Below, piece after piece: positions 1 through 13,433 of a stretch of 64,000 nt of DNA (position 1 is the first letter of the stretch; each line of letters opens with the position of its first letter). Both the position numbers and the translations under genes were made by a program. The notes beneath the pieces were generated by a model. The model was not told the origin of the DNA. It searched no databases and saw nothing but the letters and a program-made list of their open reading frames with translations. The DNA is from Amorphophallus konjac (Eukaryota; Streptophyta; Magnoliopsida; Alismatales; Araceae), in NCBI GenBank assembly GCA_022559845.1, contig CM040127.1:37720708-37784707 (forward strand). The letters run 5' to 3'.

Positions 1-544
1 TTGTGTTGAATCTTCCCCGGAAGCTTTACTTTGGTCTCAAACTCCTTCGTGCCTTGCCCCTTCAGCCTCTTCACAACCACCTCCCTCCTGTTCTGAAGTG
101 TGGCCCTGTACGTTGTTCTGTAGGTGCTCCTTCATGGCCTCAAATGCATTAATTAAATTTTCTATAACTGATGGGCTGGAAATGAACATCTTACCTCTGG
201 AGGACAGTTCTTCACCTTCTTCCTTAACTTCCTTTCCTCCCTTTCTTCATCATGATAGTGAGTTGGTCAACAGAAGAAGCAATTCGTTTAAGTAATTGTT
301 CAATGCGATGTCTCCATGATCGCTCATCTTTGATGTTGTATGGCAGGGGGTTCCCAGTGATGGTGGGTTGTGGCCTCTGTCTTAATTCTTTGAGTCCTAT
401 TGGGGTTTGGAGTTGGCTCTGTGGGTGGGATCGAGTTTGAGGCTCAGGCAGTTCATTGAGCTTTACTTTCTTGGGCTGCGACTGCTCCTCTTGATGCTCT
501 AGTATTTGTGGGTAGCTTTTCCTCATGGCCATGTTAGACTTTTT
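1..544 (-). pseudogene. Receptor-like kinase fragment (IMK2/3-type N-lobe), broken, runs off left edge
   Basis: Read on the minus strand, an exon begins at 544 after a TATCAG acceptor. It opens with a Lys/Pro/Gln-rich linker (544 to about 240). It continues, after a shift near 236, into a stretch with SSRGKMF and LINAFEAMKE. After one more shift near 130 it reads TYRTTYRATL, then EVVVKRLK and KEFE, and ends at base 1 with GKIQH. These segments align in order with the kinase at 3694-4847 (LMRATAETLG, TTYWATYKASL, VVVRWLR, GKIRH). Unlike that copy it keeps the VAIK-type lysine. The catalytic lobe, if present, lies left of the window. The two 1-nt shifts make it a pseudogene unless they are sequencing errors. 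Homology to the other copy is seen directly; the IMK-type assignment rests on family knowledge. Confidence 0.6.
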
Positions 545-871
545 CTGATAGATGGAACAGCAAATCATAGCATGTTAGTAGATCAAACAAAGTTCAACAG
601 AATGCATTATCGAATAAACATGATAAGGAGTTAACATGACATATTAATGCATTAATGTGTTTACTTTAATTGATGTGTTAACATATTAATGCATTAATGT
701 TGAAATGAAGCATGACCATGTTAATGATTAATGTTACAATGAAGAATTAATGTATTACTGCTCTAATGTTCTTACCATGTTAAAACATTAACGTTAAGAT
801 GATGCATAACAATAACATTAACGTTAAGATGAAGCATAACAATCTTACAACATTGAGGTTAACATGTTTAC
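545..871 (-). other. Putative intron with 30-bp tandem duplication
   Basis: The minus strand reads GAG|GTAAAC at 872/871 and TATCAG|AAAAAG at 545/544, a legal GT-AG pair that joins two open frames in phase 0. The interval is AT-rich and full of ATTAATG and ATTAACG motifs. It holds a direct duplication of a 30-bp unit (784-813 and 814-843) differing at one base. Confidence 0.4.
784..843. repeat. 30-bp tandem duplication
   Basis: Two adjacent 30-bp units starting AACATTAACGTTAAGATG differ at one position. Weaker relatives of the unit lie at about 640-760. Confidence 0.8.
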
Positions 872-1010
872 CTCCTCTGATGTGAGCTTCTGGAATTCAT
901 ATGCCCAAAATGTACCCTTCCTGTTGAATGCTTGGGGTATCCATTCTTGGCACCTTTGGAAAGCAGACGTGAAGAAGCTATTGTAGGTAGAAGAGCTTTA
1001 AGCCTATAAG
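872..1010 (-). pseudogene. Candidate upstream exon, unknown protein
   Basis: In the minus frame that ends exactly at the GAG|GTAAAC donor the peptide includes SAFQRCQEWIPQAF and TFWAYEFQKL, an ordinary coding-like composition. Stops appear in this frame a little upstream (about 1015-1030), so either an acceptor lies near 1010 (AAAG|CTCTTC) or the frame is broken. I do not recognise the product. Its phase-0 junction with the next exon is the main support. Confidence 0.3.
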
Positions 1011-1062
1011 CATTTCTCTGGTATTGCCCAGAAAGATGCTTTATCTTGGAGTAAACTGGCAT

Positions 1063-2465
1063 CTACAATTCCTGAGGTCGATCCTATTTGCCACCCCCCC
1101 CACCTCTTAAGTCCTTGTTATCTAAAGCAGGCACTCTCAAGATCAATGTGGGTGGAGCCCTCTTTTCCTGAGGTCGATCGATCCTAAGCCATCTCTTTCG
1201 GTGATATCCAAAATTCTCCCTCCCTTCGGCAGGAAGATACGGATGCTCGCAAGCGGCCTTCTTTCATTTCCCGCCAGCTTGATCTGCTGTGGGTCTCCAA
1301 ATAGAGATTTCTCTTCCCCAAAGAAGATGTTTTGGATATGTATCTGGCAAGCAGATGTTCTTTAATGTTTAGATCTCTAATGTCATCTCTGGAGGAGTGG
1401 AACGAGCGTGCCTGCTCTTGCTCCTAAGAGGCACGCCATGCGGTGGATGCCAAGATCAACAACCGAACTTTGGCGGCGGCCATAGGAGGAAAAGTGCTTG
1501 GGCTTGGTGTTGCTCTCCAGGTTAGGCACTTTTCTCGCTCCGTTCTGCAGCCTGCTTCCTTTTTTCTTTACGAATTGTACTAGACTTCCTTGAAATCTTC
1601 ACAGGCGCCTTTTAGATTTCTTTCATGGATTCTCTAACCTCCAACTCAGAACACAAAACCGAGAATTCATCTGCGATTCGATTGTGAGGTCAATGAACGA
1701 CACTGTAGGTATTAGGTAACCTCGTATCTCCCTCAAACCCTGCCCTGCTTTGTGTTTTCCTGTTATCCACAACTGGTGCTCACAACTTGTTCGATTTTAT
1801 GCTCGACGGGCCTACTTTTATCCGGTTAGTTAAAAGTGCTTTGGCTAAGAAGTGTATCTTCATGATAGGAGGTGTTGTGTATCATATTTGTACGTATGTT
1901 AGGAAATCCTTGGTCTACACGTTTTTTTCATCATTCCATTTTCTCTGTAATGAATAAAGTTCGTCAATTTCTGTTGATCTCCTTCTAGTTACTGATGTCA
2001 TGCATGAAAGTGGAACACGAGTTATTCTGTATCTATACAGGATGGAGATATGGCTAGCAGGAATGAAAGGAGACTTGTTGCGGTTTAAGATAAATGTGGT
2101 AATGCACCTGTGATTGTTTATGACATCGACGTCGGCTTCTTTGCATATGTATGTTTTGCAATGGTAAGTTATTATTGCTTCAAAATAAGATTGTACGAGG
2201 ATGAAACGTAAATAAAAACTGAAGTGTCTGATTATATAGCTTTTGGATTCAAATGAAACTTTCAACAATAGTTGATTTCTTTGTTTTATAATGCACTAGT
2301 CTTCACATGGGTGAGGTGATATGTGCTACAAGGCCATCTCCCTCTCCCTCTCCAGATTCCCTGGCACAAAATCAAAAGAAATTCTCCAATATCAATTTTT
2401 AAAATTTACATTTCGTGACCTTTTAAAATAAAAGAAATATTGACAACAGAAGCAAAAATTGAGTT
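1063..2465. other. Intergenic stretch, no supported gene
   Basis: Mixed-composition DNA with only short open frames that look like chance. The piece at about 1779-1860 (GCTCACAAC, then TGTTCGATTTT, ending AAGAAGTGT) is repeated in diverged form at about 6537-6630, so the two flanks share an old duplicated segment. Confidence 0.5.
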
Positions 2466-3488
2466 TCAGAATTTTTTGGACATTATCTCCTCGAAGTTGG
2501 AGCCGAAGACTTCATCCAGGGAAGGAAGTTCGAGCAGCATTGCACTTTGCAAGTCCCATATTGCAGAATATTGTTGGGTCAGGCAGTTCATATTTACATA
2601 CATTGACTCCACCTTGGCCTCTGCTACTGCAATCTCATATCTGGCCGTAGTCAGTGAACTTGCAACCTCTTGTCGCTGGGCTTTAAGTAGAGCAAGCTGA
2701 TCCTCCAAGTTACCAATGGTTTCATCTAATTCCTCCTGCTTCTGCTCAAGAGCAGTTATTTCAGACTGAGTTCTTGTTATCTCCTCCTTGACTGGGGTAA
2801 TGGCTGAAGTGAACTCCCTCAACTGTGCCTCCACATGTATCTTGTAATCATCCGCATGATGCTCTATGTATTCTCGCTTTTTAGCAAAGACCAGCACAAG
2901 ATTAGCAGCCTTTACCCATGTGTCTAAAGGATAGCCTAGGCTATGGAGACCCATGATCATCTTGTTCAGCTGCACCTCCAATACATTGGATGGCAGGGTG
3001 GAGTACGATGGGCCAAGTCATATAAAGTTCGAAAATAGCGTTGATAGCCGGAATCTGGATCGCTGCTGATCAATGGTGGTGAGGTTGGCACTTCAAGATG
3101 GACTTCAATGGAGACCTTTGCCCAGTTGATAGTGGACAACGGGCTGGGACCTATACCTCCAGACATTGCATCAGTCCTCTCTGTCCTCATACTTTCCTCA
3201 GTTCCATCTTCTGCTAGATTTAGACAATCTAATTCTTCATTGGCTGGAGCATTTCGAGTAATTTCTTCTTCTTGGGTTGGGCTTGGGATCTCACATTTTT
3301 TAGATCAACCTGGGACCTTGTCTTAGCAAATTCATCATTTTTATCTGAGCACGAGTTGATTGGAGTAGGCATAGCCTCTGCACCATAAGCAGGGGATGCT
3401 AAAGGAGGCGACATTATAGTCTCTGTTGTGCGTGCTAAGTTCTTTCTTCAGAATCCTCAAATGGGGATGTCGTTCTTTCGTCTGCCAT
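2466..3488 (-). pseudogene. Acidic N-terminus / coiled-coil protein, frameshifted
   Basis: An ATG at 3488 opens a reading frame (MADERTTSPFEDSEE). It shifts near 3437 (to a segment with PLASPAYGAEAMPTP), near 3240 (to NEELDCLNLAEDG through GYQRYFRTLYDLAH) and near 2985 (to LEVQLNKMIMGLHSLGYP). It then runs uninterrupted to a stop at 2466. The last 130 or so residues are strongly heptad-like (EEITRTQSEITALEQKQEEL), a long coiled coil. The whole reads as one protein of about 340 residues broken by three indels. I do not recognise the family; a distant likeness to plant coiled-coil proteins of PEARLI-4 type is only a guess. It lies 205 bp downstream of the kinase on the same strand. Confidence 0.5.
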
Positions 3489-3693
3489 ATCTAACAAGAA
3501 CGATATGTAACGTCTATACATATAAAACACCATGAACAAGGGTATATAAAAATGAAAGAACAGATTAACCCCATGGCAAATCATTCCTCACGAATGTGCA
3601 CAGGTAAGCACAGGAGAAGGTCAAAATTCTAAGAAAGTATCAAGATCAGGGATTTTTTTCCCCTCATCGCCATGATAAAAAAAGCCGCTTTTG

Positions 3694-4847
3694 TTAGTGA
3701 CCTGTTGTTGGGGCTGCAGTAGTGATGGTGCCTGCAGCTGCTTCTCCTTGGTCGCTTGGCTTATTTCCTCCCTTGGTTGTAGCAGGGTGTGTGGTTCTTG
3801 CCAATTTTGATTTAATCTCCTCCAGTTGCTGCAGCACTTTCTGTACCTCCGGCCTCTCATCCGGTGAAGCACCCACACACTCCAAAGCCAGCTTCAGTGT
3901 GTCCCGAAACTCACGTTGTGCTGTCATTTCCACCTTGGTGATCGATGCAATCCACTGCGTCAAGTCTAAGCCCATTGGCGACTTCCCTGTCAAAAGCTCA
4001 AGTATGATCACCCCAAGGCTGTAAACATCGGTCTTGGTGTTTGCCCTCCTGAGTTTGGAGAGCTCGGGGGCATGATACCCAGATGCCCACGTTGCTTTCA
4101 TCATGTTGTAGTTGGCAGCAGGGGATAAGACCTTGGAGAGGTCATAGCCTCCAATCTTGACGTTGACATCATAGTCCAATAGGACGTTTATACTGTTCAG
4201 ATTCCCATGAACCATGTTCCCTTGTGTGTGAAGATAGTGCAAGCCTCTTGTGATTCCAATTGCAATGTTCAGCCTTGTCGGCCAATCTATGGGCGTGCCA
4301 TGGCCCCGAGCTACATGCAGCACCAATCAGAAATGGTTCAAAACATTATAGGGAGAATTTTTTAATCTTTTCTTGAGGAAACTAGAACCAGTTTGGCTCT
4401 GCCGAGCTTACCATGTAGAAAATCTGAGAGATTTCCCTTAGGCATATAGTCGAACACCAGAAACTTCTCTCCTTCGTGGTCGCAGTGATAGGCTATGGGT
4501 GCCAAGAGATTGGGGTGTCGAATCTTTCCGAGCACATTGACCTCGGCCACCAATTTTTTTGCATTTTCCACCTGCCTCAGCCACCTCACGACTACCTGAT
4601 CCCCACCCTCGAGCGAGGCCTTGTACGTAGCCCAGTAGGTGGTCTTTCCCAATGTCTCTGCTGTTGCCCGCATGAGTCCCTCCAATGTAAAAACACGATG
4701 GCCATCAAAGTGCACTAGGCTGTTACTCGTCTCCGACACTCTTGAGGGCCCACCAGGTGTCGCTGGTCCCTCCCATTTACTGGCTGAATGGTCAATCGTA
4801 TTGTTTCGGCTCAAGTCACTTACCTTCCTGTTCAAGTGGCAGTACAT
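3694..4847 (-). CDS. Truncated receptor-like kinase, IMK2/IMK3 type (two exons)
   Basis: Exon 1 runs 4847-4412 and exon 2 4310-3694, around a 101-bp GT-AG intron (GTAAGC to TGTAG) that restores the frame inside FLHARGHG. The order of motifs matches the cytoplasmic part of plant LRR-III inflorescence-meristem receptor kinases: LVHFDGHRVFTLEGLMRATAE, VVVRWLR, KFLVFDYMPKGNL, WPTRLNIAIG, VHGNLNSINVLLD, GYHAPELSK, TDVYSLGVIILELLTGKSP, TLKLALECV. The LRR ectodomain is absent, since AT-rich DNA lies upstream. The glycine loop is degenerate, the VAIK lysine is Arg, HRD is HGN and DFG is GYD, so phosphotransfer is unlikely. HGN and a missing DFG also occur in intact IMK proteins as I know them. About 20 residues seem missing before TLKLALECV. 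It is a truncated copy, probably non-functional. Confidence 0.7.
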
Positions 4848-4868
4848 GACACAGTGTGCAGGAATCAA

Positions 4869-5016
4869 ATCGGATAAATCAAATTTATTCTTTATATTTT
4901 TATTAATACTTTATATTATGAATATTTAATCATGTAATCATATATATATATATATACAAGCATACAGAATATAACGATTTTTATTTTTATTTTTATTTTG
5001 TATACATATAAGTCAT

Positions 5017-5053
<37 letters not shown>

Positions 5054-5558
5054 ATAATATAAAATTTTAATTTAAAGTCAAATCAACGGTTCAACTTAAT
5101 GAATAAATTTAATTCTATTCAATTTGAAAAAAAGTTTTAAATTGAATCAAATCGAACCGTGTTCATTCTTACATATTTCTATCTTCCATGTTTCCCCTCC
5201 AATCCGATTTAAGTTTATTTGGAGTCAAAGGGGGCCCTATATATATTGTTTGATGACGATGAAAAATTAGTTTCGCATTAAGGTTAGGGATGCAAAATGA
5301 TATGGTGAATCTTAAAACATATAATATCATTTGGATCCCAATATGCGATCATCTTCCCTTCCTAAAATAAAAGTAGCATGCTGAACAATAAAACACACGA
5401 TTTATTTCGCCCATCGAGGAACAAAAATTAAAGGTTGTAGCTTCTTACGATCGAAATGCGTTATCGTCTTCATATAAAAATGATTAAAATTTTCATAATA
5501 TCGTTTGTCCTAAGTGTTATAATGTTTCGGAAAAAGAATAAACTCTCCAATATTTTTT
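4869..5558. other. AT-rich intergenic DNA with TA microsatellites
   Basis: No coding signal. (TA)n tracts lie at about 4941-4956 and 5020-5050, followed by AT-rich unique DNA. Confidence 0.7.
5020..5050. repeat. (TA)n microsatellite
   Basis: Uninterrupted TA dinucleotides for about 28 bases, then imperfect TAATATAATAT. Confidence 0.9.
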
Positions 5559-6005
5559 TTAAGACAAGGAATAAAGACCATAGTTTGTTTCGACCTTAAA
5601 CATGTTTGCAATGGGCCCATGAACATGTCGGCGGAGAAGGTTCTTACTTTGTTTTCCACCACCGGAGGGGAGTGGCAATCCACCGGAACGAGGGGATTTC
5701 CTCGTACTCGCATTGCGTCCAGGGAAACCTGCCGTCGCCGCCGTAGGACTCCACATCGGAAACCAGGGAGGAAGAGGAAGACGAGGCCCCGGAGGACCGG
5801 AACGAGACGTCGCTGGCCAGGGCGGCGGAGCCGGCGCGCGACGAGGATACCCGGGGCTCCTCCTCTCCTCCCGGCCAGCGGAGGTGCCGATCTCGCTCTC
5901 GGCTTCGCCTCCATGGAGGCGGGACTCTGCTTCCCTTGCCATCTCCTTCCCTGCAATCTCACTTCTCCCTTGACAGGGGTCTTTAAGAAGGTGAAGGTGG
6001 CTTGA
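5559..6005 (-). pseudogene. GC-rich putative first exon, unknown product
   Basis: A sharp GC island in AT-rich surroundings. On the minus strand an ATG at 5942 opens MAREAESRLHGGEAESEIG. A different minus frame carries a serine-rich, coding-like stretch (ASDVSFRSSGASSSSS, then GRFPWTQCEYEEIPSF and WIATPLRWW). That frame runs into AAA|GTAAGA, a good splice donor near 5650. The coding-like signal changing frame suggests one indel. I do not recognise the protein. Antisense frames are open only because of GC richness. A short piece just upstream (about 6022-6083) recurs at 7080-7130. Confidence 0.3.
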
Positions 6006-8143
<2,138 letters not shown>

Positions 8144-8159
8144 GCCCCATAGAGGTGAG

Positions 8160-8415
8160 ATGATGTCTCGAGCAGGGATGGGAGAAGGGAACTTGTCAGA
8201 GGGGGAGGGGGGATATCAAGAGTAGGGAGGGGGGAGGGGGCTTGCCAGAGGGGGAGGGAACAGTCTAGAACAAGGAGGGGGAGAGGGATTGCCGGAGTGG
8301 GAGGGGCGACATCTAGAGCATGGAGGGGGAGGGGGGCATCTAGAGCATGGAGAAAGAAGGGGGGTCCATTGGAGGGAGAGTGGGGAGAGGGCCATTTGGA
8401 GTAGGCAGGGGGGTT
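8160..8415. repeat. G-rich imperfect minisatellite
   Basis: Degenerate repeats on the + strand built from GGGGGAGGG blocks joined by (C)ATCTAGAGCATGGAG or TTGCCAGAG-like linkers, unit length roughly 30-40 bp. They end directly at the start of the LTR at 8418. Several short G-runs per unit could form G-quadruplexes. Confidence 0.7.
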
Positions 8416-8417
8416 TG

Positions 8418-11400
8418 TGTAGTGACCCAAGATCCGGATACCGGGAAAGTCCGATACCATTCGAATCCTGACTCACCGCCCACGAGCTGGGAGGGTTCGG
8501 AAGGGCTGAAAGGAGTGTGGAGGCATAAAGAAATAGGAAATAAAGCAGGACAATTCAATAATATATAGAAATAAATAAACAACTACTACAACAGAGTCCA
8601 GTCCAACAGAAAGTACAGTCTAAAGCAGAGAAAACGTACCACATGCCAAGTGAACACTCGGCCCGACGAGCTGGCAACTGAGAACCTCGAACAGCACCCT
8701 CGAACCTCGAGGAAGAACCGCCACACCTGAGAAACAGAGGTGAGCCTCCTGTCACTAGCCCAGTAGGGATCCCGCGGAACCCCAACTGAGAACAACGGCG
8801 GCACGGAATGCTGTAACTACAAGAGCAACAGTAACAGCAGGAACAGTAAACCCGGTGGCCGGTCGAAACTCGGCACTACAGCTACTCCTACTGTACCAGA
8901 AACACACCCCAATCTCGTGGTCGGGGGCTACCGAACCACACTAGTACCACTTACCGAAGTAAAATCTACGGCAACCCCGCCATAGAGGCTTGTCTCCCGG
9001 GACATGGCCAACCTAGACACGCTGTTCAATGTGCAATCCCGACCATCCGGTCGCGGACACCGCACCAACAAGACGCAACCTCGGTAAAGCTACTAGCACC
9101 ATTCTCACGGCACGAAAACTGACACGTGCGCGACGGTGAGACAACCGGAACTCAACGGTCTGCACGACAGAAACCCGAAGGTCCAAGTCATAGAGACTGA
9201 CAGTCTGTCACTCCCGACTCGACAAGAGTACCTCCCACTAGAAGCACAGTCGGTAGCGTCCCCTGATGTCTTACACCGCACCGCAGGTGAACTTCCTGAC
9301 GTGGTAGCGCCTACCAGAGGCACGAACACCGTACAAGTAACCACAAAGCAAGTGACTAGTTGGGGTCATGCTCGTCAGCGCGTGTCCACTGCCCCCAACC
9401 ACATGTGCACACACAGACCATGCGTCGTAGGTTTGGCCTCTGACTGGTTTTCCCCTTAGCCGGACTCTGGCTACAGACGTAGGGCCCGACGGAAACCAGT
9501 CTAAAAATCGTCCTCAGGGTAAACCCGTACACCTACTCCCAGGTGAGACCAGTACACGCGTACTGGTAGGCTACGACTAGTGGAGGGTCACTGAAGGAGT
9601 AGACTCTCAAGTCAACGGAAAACAACGTCCGAACCCGACGAAGTACGGGGACCATCCCACGTACCAGCACCGTCGCACGGTGACCACAGTCGGAGAAGAA
9701 ACGGGACTCACAGTCCACCAAGAAACGCAAAAGTACGGTTCCCAAGGTAGCTCACAGGCCGCCAAACCGAACCCCACTCTCAGGGAACAATGGGAAACCT
9801 CCAACTCTAGGCTGGACATCTGGACTTGTGGGCCAAGGCCACACACATGGCCCACACGGAAAGCACAGAAACACGATTCCCAGGGCAACGCACAAGCGGC
9901 CAAGCCGATAACTGGACTCGCAGTCCAAGGCCAAACACATGGCCCCCTCAGGAATCATCTTCCAGGAAAACTTACGGCATGCGGGGGAGACCCCACCGCA
10001 CACACACTGATACACGGTGACTCGGTCAAGCGTAACACAAAAGCCCGGCACACGAGGAGTCACCTGGACTCTCAAACCCACGGGCACGCTAAATGAGGTA
10101 GCACGGTCCGCCCGACACCCTCAAAACACGGACACAGAACCTTCGGGGTGTCTGGGACATCCAAGAGACCGTAAGTCGACCACTGGGTCGCAACCGGGTC
10201 CACTAGGGACCTACACAACGTGAAATAATCGCGGCAAGCACGAAGAACTGCTTCGACGCAACACAGTGTCTAGCGGTCTACCTCTGGGTCGTCACAGCTA
10301 TAACGGTCCAAGGCTAGACCGTCACAACACTCTAACGGTCCAACACAGGAGCGTTACGCGAGAGGGGCAACACCGGCTGTGACGCACCCATCCTAGGGCG
10401 TCACAGTGGATGGGTGCGTCACAGCCTCTAACAGACCAGGCCTGGTGCGTTAGAGGACAGAACGAAACAGGTTGTGACGCACACCCCTCGGGGCGTCACA
10501 GCCTCTGACGGTCCTACCTAGGCGCGTCAGAAGAATGGGCTACGTCAGCTCTAACGCTCCCATTCAGGCGCGTCACAGTGATCTTACGGTCTTACCTAGG
10601 CCCGTCAGAGACTCGTGACACCAACGGTCTGAAAACACGAGAACAGACGTAGCAGTCGAACCCAGGCGCGTCACACCCTCTGGCGGTTTATCGTGGGACC
10701 GTCAGAGCGACCGACGCCCTGCCGACAAAACAGGACCCTGTGACGCACCCTCCTTGGCACGTCACAGCACGTAACGCACCCACCCTGGGGCGTTACAGAC
10801 TGTGACGGTCACTGGAAGGACCGTCACACCGTCCCGAGAACGCTACGGCGGGAAACGACCCAAAAATCGCCCCACGCCCCCATACCTCCACGGGAGAGGG
10901 GGAAAACAAGAGGGAAGCCCCCAAATAGCCCCTAGCATGTATCTACGGCCTCGGATCGGCCAAAAACACAATGAAACGGCAGATCGACGCTCAACCCCAA
11001 AAATATGGATTTTTTCCAAAATCCCCAAATACGCCTGCTCGGCTCACCACGGCCTACAAAACTCGCAGGAAATGAAATGCACGAGCTGGGGGTCCATCTC
11101 TCTACCTCCACCGAAGAAACGATGCACAGTGGACGCCGATCCACGAAGAAAATGCCCTGAAACCCTCGCCGCTCCACGAACCCGCGGCCGAGCTTCCACG
11201 CGCCACCGGCCCTCGATCCTCGACCCATTCCCTGTTCCTCGCCTCCCGCCATCGCCGCCTCGCCCTCCTCCGCCACCGTCGGCCGCCCGGGGAGAGGGGG
11301 AGAGAAAGAGATGAGAGAGAGTGAGAAAGAGAGAATGAGAGGGGGAGTGAGAAAAAGGGTTAATATATAGAAAAATCCAGAAATTCTAGAAATTCAAAAA

Positions 11401-11598
11401 AATACGAAAAATTACCTCTGCGATCCTCGGGAAGAGCACAACGCGTAGGAACTGTCTTGGAGTCGGAGAATGCCACGGTTCGCCTTGCACAGAGTTCCGA
11501 AGGCACATCAGGGAAAAACACGTGTAAAGCGTAAAATACACTCCGAGACCCACTACAATGATCCAAAAAAAAATATCCGAAAAACTCGGGGCATTACA
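8418..11598 (-). repeat. T1: long LTR of a Tekay-like gypsy element
   Basis: The + strand begins TGTAGTGACCC and ends GGGGCATTACA, so in element orientation it reads TGTAATGCCCC to GGTCACTACA, the usual ends of Tekay/Del LTRs. The next bases (11599 onward) are the complement of a purine tract (AAGGGGGGAGGG), and just inside it the minus strand reads NFEDEISLRG, a peptide typical next to the 3' LTR of these elements. Length is 3181 bp, close to the T2 LTRs (about 3.18-3.19 kb), but the sequence differs. It is GC-rich and between 10300 and 10810 is packed with inverted GTGACG/CGTCAC motifs. No second T1 LTR is in the window. Confidence 0.7.
10300..10810. repeat. Inverted-repeat-rich block in the T1 LTR
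   Basis: More than a dozen copies of TGTGACGCACC, CGTCACAG, GACGGTC and GGCGCGTCA in both orientations. The clearest hairpin has perfect 17-nt arms, 10377-10393 and 10408-10424, around a 14-nt loop. Confidence 0.75.
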
Positions 11599-12567
11599 GC
11601 CCTCCCCCCTTAAAGAAATTTCGTCCTCGAAATTCAGGACTAGCACCAAGTCACAAGGGAAGAACACCTTAACCAACTGACAACGCCGTCAGAGCCCCAG
11701 CACAGAAAACCTCGATTCACACGAAAAGCTCCGGACCTGAGGGACGCAGCTATACAATCACAAACAACACCTCGCTCCGCGTGCCATGCACACCGGCCAT
11801 TAGAGCAGGCATATACCAAAGGACACAGTCCGGCATCACCTCAGACACCACGAAAACTAATCATGACACCGCTGCCACCATCTCGCCCACCGAGGAGACA
11901 CATCCCTCGCACGAGAAATAGCTATCGATCCGTCCAATGGTCAGCAGTCAAATTACACATCAGCTTCACAACCAGCTGACAAGTCGCACACCATTCTCAA
12001 GGGAACAACCTATACAGAGCCTCCATCAGCTCACGCAGCCATCTCAACAGATCGCAACCTGAACATCGGCTCAACACCAAGAAGCACCCCACACCTGGCA
12101 AACCGAAAGCCAGACATACCACTGTGCCAACTCTCCCAGAGCCCAGAAGATAAACTTCGACAGAGCCCATATCCCGTCCGGAAAGGCACATCACGGAAAC
12201 GACCACCAAAGGTCTCACCGATACACGGCTCTTACCGCTCACGATGCACAACCAACAGCACATTCTATCTGTGAAAAGACCATCCACTGGTCGCCAGATA
12301 CACATCAACGGGAAACCTCCACCGGCCCAACGGGCACGATCCAACCCACAGCAGGTCATCCGCTGACTCACACACAGACAATCATCACATCACGAGCTGA
12401 ACTTCTCTCGGACACCGCCTCCGAACTCGATCATCGCACCAACTCGACCCTCTCGGGGGCACGATGAAACCAATTGACAAGATCCTGGCGTCTTTGGTCA
12501 TCACCTCACTTGACTCAGACTTACAGGGGAACCATCCCATGCTGGTCACCAAACCAGGGATAACCAT
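11599..12567 (-). mobile_element. Decayed internal remnant of T1
   Basis: It starts with the T1 polypurine tract on the minus strand, then a short Tekay-like peptide (NFEDEISLRG). Beyond about 11700 I can recognise no integrase or chromodomain in any frame. The stretch is either heavily mutated or a different sequence. Confidence 0.4.
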
Positions 12568-13009
12568 TGTTGACGCGGGACGGCGTCGGGGGAAGGATCG
12601 ACGGCAATCCGATATCACGAACAGGACGGATAACTTGCTACCTCGCGTAGCTCGGCCTCACGCCGGACGGTCTCACACCGGGTGACACACTCAAACTCAC
12701 AAAGAGAAAGAGAGAAGGAAGAAGGCAAGAGTGGAGAGCTCTTACGTGGGTTCAAAAACTTAATCTTTCCATCATGCCTTAAACCATTACATGAGCCTCC
12801 TTTATATAGGAGGAGACTATAGCAACCACACCCTCAAACTTTACAAATAGCATATATGTCCTTAGCCTAATAAACCAAACCCACCAACCCACTATTGACT
12901 TTGTGGGTTTAATAAAATTAAAATACAATAACTTTTGACCAACCTTACCTAATAAAATAAAAAAAAATAATACATGTAGTAAATACATGTATTTTACACG
13001 CGTACATAC
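12568..13009 (-). repeat. G2: candidate short LTR of a second gypsy element
   Basis: This AT-rich block lies just downstream, on the minus strand, of the chromodomain frame at 13010-13290, where a 3' LTR is expected. A TATA-like CTCCTATATAAAGG is on the minus strand near 12796-12809. TGTTGACGCGG at 12568 is a plausible terminus. The other end (12990-13010) is uncertain, and no partner LTR or target duplication is available. Confidence 0.3.
12796..12809 (-). promoter_or_regulatory. TATA-box candidate in the G2 LTR
   Basis: The minus strand reads TATATAAAGG, a good plant TATA box, inside the putative G2 LTR. Confidence 0.4.
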
Positions 13010-13290
13010 TCAATACTCAAATACATACAAGTATCTACTCAGGACGCCGAGTCTTCGAGTGAGTCTCCAAGCCATAAGCTCAGTGTCGGGGTAGTGCGGT
13101 GTCGGCTCCGAGTGTGGGGCCCGGTAGTGGGCCCGGTGTCCCCACCAACCCTCCCGGGGCGGCTGGAACTCGAGGCGCTGGAGATCTTCCCGGCAGATCC
13201 AGGAATCATCAGAAGGTGGACGGTCCCGCCAGCGGACAAGGTAGCGCTGGTACACCCTGCTCCGTGTAGTGGTTGTGAACGACGTCACGC
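13010..13290 (-). pseudogene. G2: chromodomain end of a gypsy integrase
   Basis: The minus-strand frame contains SRVYQRYLVRWRDRPPSDD, then SWICREDLQRLEF. This is the YLVRW..RP.SD.(S/T)W...(E/D)LQRL pattern of the chromodomain at the C-terminus of Ty3/gypsy chromovirus integrases, which binds modified chromatin and guides integration. The residues differ clearly from the T2 chromodomain, so this is another clade. A stop lies just upstream in the same frame near 13300. No integrase core is present, because the L1 LTR begins within about 150 bp. Confidence 0.65.
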
Positions 13291-13433
13291 GGAATTACCG
13301 GGGGAGGCGAAGCGGAGCGCGCGAGGGGCTCGTTTTGCTGCAACATAGAAAGAAGAGAGAAGAGGAGAGAGACCACCACGGGAGATTACTCGGGCGGGGC
13401 GTGCGGGACAGATGCAATGTAATAAGAGATGGG

